In this document: piece by piece, positions 9,601 through 14,672 of the stretch
Position numbering within the stretch: position 1 is the stretch's first letter
Layout of the letters: every line of letters starts with the position of its first letter
Source of the DNA: Balneolales bacterium
GTDB taxonomy: Bacteria; Bacteroidota; Rhodothermia; Balneolales; Natronogracilivirgulaceae
Reading direction: 5' to 3'
NCBI GenBank assembly: GCA_007116685.1
Contig: SKIC01000220.1
Location: 1 to 14,672, forward strand
DNA: 14,672 bases
The notes under the pieces: generated by a model
Databases searched by the model: none
What the model saw: the letters and a program-made list of their open reading frames with translations, nothing else
Told to the model about the DNA's origin: nothing
Position numbers and translations under genes: made by a program

Positions 9601-9731
9601 CGCCGGGATAAGCCATCTGTTAATTCCGTTGCATTTTCAGGAAATTCACGCTCAACAAATTTCTTGTATTCGTCGTTGTTTGCTAACTGGTTTAAACTTC
9701 TCCAGTAAGTGCTTTGATGTTCTTTACCCAT
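6660..9731 (-). CDS. actB: Alternative complex III subunit ActB, molybdopterin-oxidoreductase-like plus four-cluster Fe-S protein
   Basis: The 1023-residue outer-face subunit of ACIII, a fusion of a molybdopterin-oxidoreductase-like domain (about 65-780; in characterised ACIII this domain carries no cofactor) with a DmsB/PsrB-like ferredoxin domain (about 780-1023). The N-terminus has the extended Tat leader type: YWRSL at 9-13, then S42-RRNFL, a hydrophobic stretch, and a lipobox LTAC with Cys62. It is thus probably a Tat-exported lipoprotein. Fifteen cluster cysteines are visible: 791, 794, 797, 801; 846, 849, 854, 858; 878, 884, 888; 933, 936; 966, 970. At the position of a sixteenth Cys stands T881 (CIGTRYC). 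That count fits three [4Fe-4S] and one [3Fe-4S] cluster, as known for this family. The clusters probably carry electrons from the quinol site to the ActA hemes. Confidence 0.97.
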   Translation of the reverse strand: MGKEHQSTYWRSLNQLANNDEYKKFVEREFPENATELTDGLSRRNFLTIMGASVALAGLTACRKPVVKILPHSRQPEFMVPGIPMHYATVMPFKDYVSGLLVTNNEGRPTKIEGNDLHPESDGATNSFHQAALLDLYDRDRSRYVRRNGEKSDWNAFLEFASDHFSNRTQRLLFISEANSSPTYQSLKSKALSAFANAEWVTYEPFSDENVLTGVSRAFGQKLRPVNHFDKAKVVVSLDADFMSQEDNNVQNVKRYAKSRKLNGTDSDMSRLYVVEANYSLTGSNADHRLQLKPSKVAPFLYALAAELSASVSGLNAFSGYRNEFSQHSWVAALAEDLRTNAGKSILTAGSDYSPEVHAAVAAINKALGNDGETIEYLELPHADSENQTEKFANAVRGMQNGDYDTVVMVGTNPAYTAYADLNFNSALSNVATTIHLSTHVDETSQNATWHINRAHFLEAWGDGFSYEGSLSAIQPMIAPLFDGKSEIEFLNAIIEGEDVSGHELVRNFWLSQPGGSDAQWQTALHDGLVKGTRFSSRSVSIVPGFAPFIQEALSTPVQTTDDIELIIKPDPKLYDGRFANNPWLQELPDPISKITWDNVALMSANTAQKLGLADARRFGQFEHQTVSITAGNHTFEIVAWVLPGHADDTITVYAGYGRTKAGRVVNSYEGRVGNISQETVGVDVFKARTTVNPLFTENVSVSSTGNTYEVATTQDHHSMEGRPFILEASLAEFKENPNFAPQIAGVYSGQLDETEESWYTTGAAPINLHNTRTFPEREPQWGMTIDLNSCIGCGVCSIACQAENNIPVVGKREVRRGREMHWIRTDRYFSGDDANPTVAHQPVPCMHCEQAPCEQVCPVAATTHSDDGLNQMTYNRCIGTRYCANNCPFKVRRFNFFNYPKEFLTTGEDTEVIQMAMNPDVTIRFRGVMEKCTYCVQRISRAKINTRNKTGNSVKPPDGAVKTACQQACPADAIEFGDLTDENSRVSVAKRDSRNYFLLEYLNIRPRTSYLAKVRNPNPNIA

Positions 9732-9765
9732 TAGAGTGTAAACGTATTGGTGAAATTATTTCTGA

Positions 9766-10413
9766 TTAACGGTGGCAGGCATTACAATAAATTGGCCCGG
9801 CTACATTTTTCTTGGCTACAAGCATTTTCCCGAATTCGTACTGATTTGGTGGCTGCTCATACGCCATATTGAAAACTTCTTCTACAGGTCTGATATACTG
9901 CTCTGGATGGTTATGGCAGTCTAAACACCAGCCCATACTCATAGGCTCTGATTTCATTACAACTTCCATGTGATCGATCCGGCCGTGACAAGTAGCACAA
10001 CCAATACCCACATTTACGTGGACACTGTGGTTAAAGTAAGAATGCTCAGGAAGTTTGTGAACACGAATCCATTCAACAGGTAAACCTGATTCCCAACTAT
10101 CGCGCAGTGGTTGGAGTTTTTCACTGTCAGTAGCGATATATTCATGACAGGTCATACACGTCTGGGTAGAAGGAACACCTGCTGCTGAAGAGATTTCAAC
10201 GGAACCGTGACAGTATCTACAATCAAGACCCAACTGTCCGGCATGTAATTGGTGTGAGAATGGAATCGGCTGCACAGGTGCGTAACCAACTTCGAGATAT
10301 TTAGGAGATCCAAAATACCAAAAAAAGAATACGACAGCTGTAAGGCCGAGTATGGAAAGCAATTGTACCTGCTTTGGTAACTTATTGGTCCACTTCGGGA
10401 ATAATTGCGCCAT
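9766..10413 (-). CDS. actA: Alternative complex III subunit ActA, pentaheme cytochrome c
   Basis: First gene of the ACIII run. A 215-residue membrane-anchored multiheme cytochrome c. An uncleaved anchor helix lies at about 17-34, after a short basic N-terminus. Five CXXCH heme sites follow, at C65-H69, C86-H90, C139-H143, C163-H167 and C210-H214, the last ending one residue before the C-terminus. Additional His in FSHQLH (52-57) and FNHSVH (127-132) are positioned to serve as distal heme ligands. Five hemes is the usual number for ActA. It should accept electrons from the ActB clusters and pass them to ActE or the oxidase. The ATG is at 10413-10411, and 383 bp of non-coding DNA lie upstream, so transcription of the whole act-sco-cta run probably begins there. 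Confidence 0.96.
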   Translation of the reverse strand: MAQLFPKWTNKLPKQVQLLSILGLTAVVFFFWYFGSPKYLEVGYAPVQPIPFSHQLHAGQLGLDCRYCHGSVEISSAAGVPSTQTCMTCHEYIATDSEKLQPLRDSWESGLPVEWIRVHKLPEHSYFNHSVHVNVGIGCATCHGRIDHMEVVMKSEPMSMGWCLDCHNHPEQYIRPVEEVFNMAYEQPPNQYEFGKMLVAKKNVAGPIYCNACHR

Positions 10414-10589
10414 AAATAGATTACTATTTGTAGTCGAAAGTAAATAATAACAATGATCTGCGTTTTTTGAACAAGTACATCAGGAGTGTAAATAACCTTT
10501 TCTTTTATCCGAAAAAGCGATTTTCACCTAGCTGTTTCCGCAGTAAAACGACGCTAATTTAAGACAGATTTGGCAAACATTCCTACTAA

Positions 10590-10621
10590 AAAACCTAAAA
10601 AATGAAGAAATTGTGAAGCAA
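10590..10621 (-). promoter_or_regulatory. Possible Bacteroidota-type promoter for the act operon
   Basis: On the minus strand, TTG (complement of 10621-10619) is followed after 21 bases by TAGGTTTT (complement of 10597-10590). This fits the Bacteroidota pattern TTG, spacer, TAnnTTTG with one mismatch. It would give an actA leader of roughly 180 bases. AT-rich DNA produces such matches by chance, and I do not know that this organism's main sigma factor uses the pattern. Confidence 0.22.
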
Positions 10622-10658
10622 TCGAACTAATTAGACAGGGTCTAAATAAGAATTCGAT
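10621..10658. repeat. Imperfect dyad upstream of actA (possible operator)
   Basis: Nested inverted repeat. The inner arms TTAGAC (10631-10636) and GTCTAA (10640-10645) are perfect around a 3-base centre. The outer arms ATCGAA (10621-10626) and TTCGAT (10653-10658) are also perfect, but the spacing differs by three bases on the two sides. It abuts the possible promoter listed at 10590-10621, on its upstream side, where an activator or repressor could bind. A T-tract does not follow directly on the minus strand, so a terminator reading is less likely. Confidence 0.4.
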
Positions 10659-10796
10659 AATAACTCACTACAGCCCAGTAGAATATACTTAACACTGTTA
10701 CCCACTAAGGTCATCAGCAAAAAATTGAAAAAAGTAGTCTATGATGATTCATCTTCAGATTTATTGCAAAAACGGCAATATTTTAGATATTTACCT

Positions 10797-11363
10797 CTAT
10801 AAATAAGCATTCAAAATGAAGTAAATCATCACGCCGGTAATAGAAACGTAGAGCCAAATAGGAAAAGTGAATTTTGACACTTTTCTATGAGTCTCAAATT
10901 TTCCGGAAAAAGCAAAATAGAAACTACTCAAGACCAAAGGAACTACACCGGCAGAGAGAATGATATGGCTGATCAAAATTGTAAAGTAAACCGGTCTTAT
11001 CAACCCTTCTCCCGGAAATGGTGTGTGTCCTACAAAGTTGTGATAAATAACATAGCTCACTAAAAAGAATGCCGAAAAGACGAATGCACCTAACATGTAC
11101 TGCATATGCCTGATGAAATTTCTTTTCTTAATCTGAACAAATCCAAGAATGATAAGAATAGTAGCCAAGCTATTGAAAAATGCATTTACAGCAGGTAATG
11201 AGTACACAAATTCAGGTGTATAATCAGCAGTAGACTTGAAATAGAGCAACCAAATCAAAAAGGCAAAAGCTATTACACTTACAACTCCAATTACATATAG
11301 GGCTTTTTTAGGATCAAAATCCTTTAGAGCATCGATTGTTATTTGTGATTTAAAATCTGACAT
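10797..11363 (-). CDS. DUF420 membrane protein (CtaM/YozB-like), probable oxidase assembly factor
   Basis: A 188-residue integral membrane protein of the DUF420 family, with about five helices (22-42, 61-77, 89-109, 126-150, 166-186). Family landmarks are LPAVNAFFNS (56-65), the HMQYM segment with H86, H108 and H113 around HNFVGHTPFPGEG, RPVYFTILISH with H133, and the closing FPIWLYVSITGVMIYF. The regularly placed His residues suggest metal or heme contact, but that is inference. A DUF420 protein of Bacillus and Staphylococcus (YozB/CtaM) is known to be needed for active heme A oxidase, and this gene directly follows ctaA with a 28-bp gap. I therefore infer a role in oxidase maturation. Whether it is an ortholog with the same activity is unproven, so I give no gene symbol. 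Confidence 0.9.
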   Translation of the reverse strand: MSDFKSQITIDALKDFDPKKALYVIGVVSVIAFAFLIWLLYFKSTADYTPEFVYSLPAVNAFFNSLATILIILGFVQIKKRNFIRHMQYMLGAFVFSAFFLVSYVIYHNFVGHTPFPGEGLIRPVYFTILISHIILSAGVVPLVLSSFYFAFSGKFETHRKVSKFTFPIWLYVSITGVMIYFILNAYL

Positions 11364-11391
11364 GAGCTTAATTATAAAAGGGTTAATTAAT

Positions 11392-12336
11392 TTACTTTGC
11401 TTCTAACTGCTCCCAAGGAAGGCTTTCTCTTGCAGCCATAATAATTAAAAACTGTGCGCCTACCATCAAACAGGCTATCAATAAGTGTATTACTTGTGAG
11501 GAACCAGGCATACCGGCATAAGCCATCAGAACTCCTGTAAGAAATTGAATTCCAACAAAAGCCAGTACCACATTGGCCAAAACATAAAATACTCTCGAAG
11601 CTGATATCTGTTTGATGATTCGATACAAATATATAGATGGAATTAGAATCAACCAGGAAAAGGTTCGGTGTATTTGATCAATCCAGCCTACATTCTCGAG
11701 CCACTCGCCTCTTGGCATTTCAGGAAATGCGAATTTTACACTATCAATTGCTTCCCGAACCTGAGTTCCTAGAACAACCTGAATCAAGGTAAGGCCCAGA
11801 AGAATAGCCGTAACTGTGATTATCTTCTTTTTTGAATCTGTCTGTAGATATGATGGATAATCTTTTCTAATGCCCTTAAATGCTACAAATAAAAGTAGAG
11901 TGACTATAATCAAGGCCATTATCATGTGGAGCGTAATCATTCCTTCTGCCAGTCCACTCCGAACAACCTGCCCTCCCAACCAGGCTTGAAAAATGACCAA
12001 TACAAAAGCGCCAAAAGAGCCAGCAACCAAGCCCGGTTGTTTTTTGAAATACTTTAGAGAAAACAGCAGTGTGGCTGTAATTAATAAACCTATCAATACG
12101 CCCACAAGACGATTGACATATTCGGTCCAGGTTTTCACAGCATTAAAATCTGCCGTATCAAAACCGACTGGCACATCTTCAACATGCATAGGAGGAATCC
12201 ACAAGCCGTAACACTTTGGCCAGTCGGGACAACCCAAACCGGCTCCTGATACTCTTACAAGGCTTCCCACTATTATCAAAAAATATGTAGCAGCAACTGT
12301 CAGAAGCGCCGTTTTTTGGAAAAGATTTAGTTTCAT
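11392..12336 (-). CDS. ctaA: Heme A synthase, COX15/CtaA family
   Basis: Converts heme O to heme A by oxidising the C8 methyl group to a formyl group, in the membrane. It has 314 residues and about eight helices. Seen in sequence: RVSGAGLGCPDWPKCYG with the C36 and C42 pair on an outer loop, the catalytic-region Glu E72 in WTEYVNR, H137 in TLHMIMA, H223 in QIHRTFSW, and H284 in QVIHLL. The position that is His in the classic E-x-x-H-R motif is Asn here (N75), so only three of the four canonical heme-ligand His are present. I recall Asn here in other Bacteroidota homologs but could not check it. The gene is divergent from ctaB and followed by the DUF420 gene. Its promoter should lie in the 300-bp gap upstream. 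Confidence 0.95.
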   Translation of the reverse strand: MKLNLFQKTALLTVAATYFLIIVGSLVRVSGAGLGCPDWPKCYGLWIPPMHVEDVPVGFDTADFNAVKTWTEYVNRLVGVLIGLLITATLLFSLKYFKKQPGLVAGSFGAFVLVIFQAWLGGQVVRSGLAEGMITLHMIMALIIVTLLLFVAFKGIRKDYPSYLQTDSKKKIITVTAILLGLTLIQVVLGTQVREAIDSVKFAFPEMPRGEWLENVGWIDQIHRTFSWLILIPSIYLYRIIKQISASRVFYVLANVVLAFVGIQFLTGVLMAYAGMPGSSQVIHLLIACLMVGAQFLIIMAARESLPWEQLEAK

Positions 12337-12379
12337 GAACTTTAAATAATTTGCGTTTCAAAAAAGGAAACAGAAAAAG

Positions 12380-12412
12380 AATCAATAATGTTAAAGGGTA
12401 ACAATCAATAAT
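12380..12412. repeat. 10-bp direct repeat in the ctaA promoter region
   Basis: AATCAATAAT occurs at 12380-12389 and again at 12403-12412, with starts 23 bp apart, close to two helical turns. The right copy overlaps the candidate -10 box of ctaA. It could be a tandem protein-binding site; in such AT-rich DNA chance is also plausible. Confidence 0.35.
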
Positions 12413-12436
12413 ATTTTTAACGTGCCTTGATTACAA
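12408..12436 (-). promoter_or_regulatory. Candidate sigma-70-like promoter of ctaA
   Basis: On the minus strand TTGTAA (complement of 12436-12431) is followed, after exactly 17 bases, by TATTAT (complement of 12413-12408). These match the general -35 and -10 consensus at four of six and five of six positions. A start near 12400 would leave a leader of about 65 bases before the ctaA ATG. It competes with the different promoter pattern used by Bacteroidota, so the call is tentative. Confidence 0.33.
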
Positions 12437-12482
12437 TATTTTGGTAAATTAGTAGTCTTCGAACTCACAAAAAAGCATGAAA

Positions 12483-12524
12483 TGATGCCATTCATTCCCA
12501 GTTTTTGATTATTTATTGGCATCA
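12483..12524. repeat. 8-bp inverted repeat between ctaA and ctaB
   Basis: TGATGCCA at 12483-12490 and its exact complement TGGCATCA at 12517-12524, separated by 26 bases. It lies upstream of both divergent genes, about 112 bp before the ctaB start, where a shared regulator could bind. It is not followed by a T-run, so it does not look like a terminator. Confidence 0.4.
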
Positions 12525-12636
12525 AGAATTGCCTAATCCATTGAGAAACAGTTTTATAGAGTTGAGGCACTTTATATTTTTACTTTAAACCATCGCCGTT
12601 ACACGCTAAAAAATTATTTCACCTTTCGAACTATAA

Positions 12637-13554
12637 ATGAAGTCTGCAACTTCCAAATCATTACAAAAAACATTTTCTGAGTCCATCTTGGCTGATTATT
12701 TAGAGCTTACAAAGCCCGGCATAACCATTCTTGTTCTAGCCAGTATGATGATTGGATTTATACTGGGCTCAACTGCTGGTATCGACTTCGTTCTTTTATT
12801 CCATGCAATAATTGGCACATTACTTATTGCCGCCGGTACTGCAGCGCATAATCAATTTATTGAGCGAGATCTTGACAAATTGATGGTTAGAACAAGTAAA
12901 CGTCCCTTGCCAACGTCTCGCATTGCTCCTGCTCACGCTCTGCTATTTTCTCTGTCCATGATTCTCATCGGACTCGTTTATTTGATAGCAATGGTGAACC
13001 TTGCAGCCGGATTGGTTTCGGCAGTTACTTCGGTAATGTACCTTGCTATTTACACACCAATGAAACGAGTGAGTTTCAGTAATGTGTGGATTGGTGCTAT
13101 ACCCGGAGCCTTACCACCTGTTGGTGGCTGGGCTGCGGCTACTGGTTCTGTTTTGGAACCCGGAATGTGGGTTTTATTTGGGATTGTATTTCTTTGGCAA
13201 GTACCTCACGTAGTAGCCATTGCCTGGCTCTGTAACGATGATTACATCCGCGCGGGTTTCCGTATGCTTCCTAAAAACGACAGCAACGGAAAAATTGCAG
13301 CACTCTCTGTTTTGGGATGTTTGGTTTTAATTATCCCGGTTTCTACTCTCCTTTATACTCTGGGCTTCAATACCATTATTTATTTGATTGGTGCTATTCT
13401 CGCCGGATTATACTTTTTGTATTTCGGGCTCAAATTCTGGCAAGAAAGAAATATGGCCACTGCTAAAAAGCTAATGTTTGCCTCCCTTGCTTACTTGCCG
13501 CTTATATGGATTCTCATCATTGCTGATCGTTTACTGATTTTCTTCTTCCAATAG
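12637..13554 (+). CDS. ctaB: Protoheme IX farnesyltransferase (heme O synthase), COX10/CtaB family
   Basis: Adds a farnesyl chain to heme B to make heme O, the substrate of CtaA, in the membrane. It has 305 residues with about nine helices, a UbiA-type prenyltransferase. LTKPGITILV (24-33) opens the first helix. The first Asp-rich site is N72-QFIERDLD80 followed by LMVRTSKRPLPT. YTPMKRVSFSNVWIGAIPGA lies at 139-158 with PPVGGW after it. The second site is WQVPHVVAIAWLCNDDY (187-203), leading to AGFRMLP. In the first site Glu replaces the first Asp of the commonest motif version, and the remaining Asp residues are kept. It is transcribed away from ctaA, with the RDD gene 39 bp downstream. Confidence 0.96.
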   Translation: MKSATSKSLQKTFSESILADYLELTKPGITILVLASMMIGFILGSTAGIDFVLLFHAIIGTLLIAAGTAAHNQFIERDLDKLMVRTSKRPLPTSRIAPAHALLFSLSMILIGLVYLIAMVNLAAGLVSAVTSVMYLAIYTPMKRVSFSNVWIGAIPGALPPVGGWAAATGSVLEPGMWVLFGIVFLWQVPHVVAIAWLCNDDYIRAGFRMLPKNDSNGKIAALSVLGCLVLIIPVSTLLYTLGFNTIIYLIGAILAGLYFLYFGLKFWQERNMATAKKLMFASLAYLPLIWILIIADRLLIFFFQ

Positions 13555-13593
13555 AAGTTTTACTTATTTAGTGGTGGTAACGCCTGATTTACT

Positions 13594-14124
13594 ATGCTTG
13601 ATTCTCCGATAATTCGACGCTTTCTGGCTTACATCGTGGATGTGGTGCTATTGTTTTTCATTTTGGCTCCTTTAGGGTTTATCATCCAAATAGCCGGTGA
13701 AATTAACATTGTTGATAACAAAGCTCTATACCTAACCTTGTTACTGAATTTCACGCTGCCGGTTTTATTCTATTTCGTGATTTCAGATTATGTCTTCAAA
13801 GGCATTACGATCGGAAAAAGACTTTTCAACTTACAAGCATTTTCAAAATCAGGTGGATCTATCTCCATACAATCCGCCTTTCTGAGAAATATTATCAAAC
13901 TACTCCCCTGGGAATTAGTCCATCTCTCTCTTTTTCTATTTATGCCGGCTACCGGTGGTATTGGTGGATGGAATTTTGCCGGACTGGGACTCGCCTATCT
14001 GCTAATCTTTGTTTATTCAGGCTTCGTTTGGCGTACGGAGGGAAAGCAAAGTATTCACGATTTTGTTGCCCAAACGATGGTTACAAATCAGGTAGCTGAA
14101 GTAGAAAAAACTACTCCAGCCTGA
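13594..14124 (+). CDS. RDD-family membrane protein
   Basis: A 176-residue membrane protein of the RDD family, named for conserved Arg and Asp residues. RRFLAYIVD at 8-16 supplies the first Arg and Asp in the first helix. FKGITIGKRLFNLQ (68-81) is the usual loop after the second helix, FLRN lies at 97-100, and a closing HDFVAQTMV motif at 155-163. About four hydrophobic stretches are visible, at 10-32, 46-65, 104-122 and 128-146. Some RDD proteins are proposed to be ion transporters, but most have no assigned function, and nothing here fixes one. It lies 39 bp after ctaB on the same strand and probably shares its transcript. A link to heme or oxidase assembly is possible from context alone. 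Confidence 0.88.
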   Translation: MLDSPIIRRFLAYIVDVVLLFFILAPLGFIIQIAGEINIVDNKALYLTLLLNFTLPVLFYFVISDYVFKGITIGKRLFNLQAFSKSGGSISIQSAFLRNIIKLLPWELVHLSLFLFMPATGGIGGWNFAGLGLAYLLIFVYSGFVWRTEGKQSIHDFVAQTMVTNQVAEVEKTTPA

Positions 14125-14145
14125 TTCGTAATTTTGAAAGTTTGC

Positions 14146-14169
14146 AGAAGTACTTCTTTACTTCTTTTT
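14146..14169 (+). terminator. Possible intrinsic terminator of the ctaB-RDD transcript
   Basis: AGAAGTA (14146-14152) can pair with TACTTCT (14159-14165) around a 6-base loop, and TTTT then C follow. It lies 21 bp after the RDD stop codon and overlaps the 3' end of the convergent glnS. The stem has only two G-C pairs, so it would be weak. Confidence 0.35.
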
Positions 14170-14672
14170 CTGAATTTTTGCCCAGGTATCTCGCAAACCA
14201 ACCGTTTGGTTAAATATCATTTTTTCAGGGGTGGATGATGAATCCTCGAAATAATAACCTTTGCGCATAAACTGGTAATGTGGCTTTACCTCCTCACTTG
14301 AAGAAGATGTACTATCGTATTTAAGTGCTTGTTCAGCTACTGCATTTTTGTAGATGATTAAACTATCAGGATTCACATAATCAAGAAAATCACCTTCTTC
14401 ATTGGCAGGGTCTTCAACGCGGAACAATCTGTCGTAATCTCTTACTTCGACCGGAATGGCATGTTCAGCACTTACCCAGTGTAGCGTTCCTTTCGCTTTA
14501 ACTCCGGATGTGTCGCTTCCACTACGGCTATCAGGATAATATGTGGCATGAATTTCAGTGATATTTCCTTCAGCATCTTTATCAGCACCCCTACAGTGAA
14601 TGATGTATCCACTTTTCAAGCGTACATCTCTGCCTGGAGATAAACGGAAGAACTTTTTCGGAGCATCTTCCA
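14158..14672 (-). CDS. glnS: Glutaminyl-tRNA synthetase, C-terminal part, runs off window
   Basis: Charges tRNA-Gln with glutamine in the cytoplasm. Only the C-terminal 170 residues are in the window; the 5' part continues past position 14672, and the frame is open to the edge, so the internal TTG at 14619 is not the start. The visible part is the anticodon-binding beta-barrel region. It begins with FFRLSPGRDVRLKSGYIIHC (a typical GlnRS barrel strand) and contains KGTLHWVSAEHAIPVEVRDY and YDRLFRVEDPANEE. These motifs are close to bacterial GlnRS rather than GltX. It is convergent with the RDD gene, 33 bp apart, and unrelated in function to the respiratory genes. Confidence 0.93.
   Translation of the reverse strand, partial: EDAPKKFFRLSPGRDVRLKSGYIIHCRGADKDAEGNITEIHATYYPDSRSGSDTSGVKAKGTLHWVSAEHAIPVEVRDYDRLFRVEDPANEEGDFLDYVNPDSLIIYKNAVAEQALKYDSTSSSSEEVKPHYQFMRKGYYFEDSSSTPEKMIFNQTVGLRDTWAKIQKKK

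Larger units (their letters stand above)
10414..10796. other. Intergenic region between the DUF420 gene and actA
   Basis: 383 bp with no open frame that looks coding on either strand. It follows the end of the ctaA-DUF420 pair and precedes actA, so it should hold a terminator for the former and the promoter of the respiratory operon. I see an imperfect dyad at 10621-10658 and a possible promoter at 10590-10621, listed separately. A 6-bp hairpin (TATTGC and GCAATA around a 7-nt loop) lies at about 10762-10780, just past the DUF420 gene. It lacks a T-tract on the minus strand, so I do not call it a terminator. The rest is plain AT-rich sequence. Confidence 0.6.
12337..12636. other. Divergent intergenic region between ctaA and ctaB
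   Basis: 300 bp without a credible gene, expected to hold promoters for ctaA (leftward) and ctaB (rightward). A reasonable sigma-70-like match for ctaA, a 10-bp direct repeat and an 8-bp inverted repeat are listed separately. For ctaB, the best I can find is AT-rich DNA with TATATTTT around 12573, too weak to list as a site. No Shine-Dalgarno sequence precedes the ctaB ATG. Confidence 0.6.

Noticed and set aside
6660..9731. Formate dehydrogenase or polysulfide reductase reading of actB and its neighbours
   Set aside because: The fused Fe-S domain with Thr881, the pentaheme ActA, DUF3341 ActD, and two NrfD-type subunits specify ACIII.
10690..10700. TAACACTGTTA palindrome in the actA upstream gap
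   Set aside because: Only 5-bp arms and far from the likely start of transcription; expected by chance in a gap this size.
10762..10780. Hairpin just downstream of the DUF420 gene as its terminator
   Set aside because: The stem has only 6 bp and no T-tract follows on the transcribed strand.
12179..12385. Minus-strand 68-residue ORF overlapping the ctaA start
   Set aside because: Out of frame over the conserved ctaA N-terminus, with no recognisable domain.

Overview
This window is a bacterial aerobic-respiration locus of about 41% G+C by eye. It looks like a member of the Bacteroidota/Rhodothermota/Balneolota group. The evidence is a complete alternative complex III (ACIII) cluster feeding directly into a caa3-type cytochrome oxidase, mostly Shine-Dalgarno-poor starts, and proteins resembling those of Rhodothermus- and Balneola-like bacteria. 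The lineage is inferred from gene content and was not tested by any search.

Layout. Positions 1-10413 (minus strand, transcribed right to left) hold one tight operon-like run in the order actA, actB, actC, actD, actE, actF, a small single-TM protein, sco, ctaC and ctaD. ctaD runs off the left edge of the window. Gaps inside the run are 5 to 39 bp, with one 14-bp overlap between the small gene and sco. A 383-bp non-coding stretch (10414-10796) precedes actA and contains an imperfect dyad beside a possible promoter. Positions 10797-12336 (minus) hold ctaA followed by a DUF420/CtaM-like gene. A 300-bp divergent intergenic region (12337-12636) separates these from ctaB and an RDD-family membrane protein gene on the plus strand (12637-14124). 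At the right edge, convergent on the minus strand, is the 3' end of glnS.

How it works together. ActABCDEF oxidises menaquinol at the membrane and passes electrons through iron-sulfur clusters and c hemes (five in ActA, one in ActE). The electrons then reach the cytochrome c domain fused to oxidase subunit II (CtaC), its CuA centre, and the heme a/a3-CuB site in CtaD. Sco is the expected CuA metallochaperone. CtaB and CtaA convert heme B to heme O and then heme A. The DUF420 protein is a likely oxidase-assembly factor. The window therefore encodes nearly a whole quinol-to-oxygen branch plus its cofactor supply.

I did not find a wholly new system. The most interesting items are the small membrane protein between actF and sco, an Asn in place of a usual heme-ligand His in CtaA, and the non-coding dyad upstream of actA.
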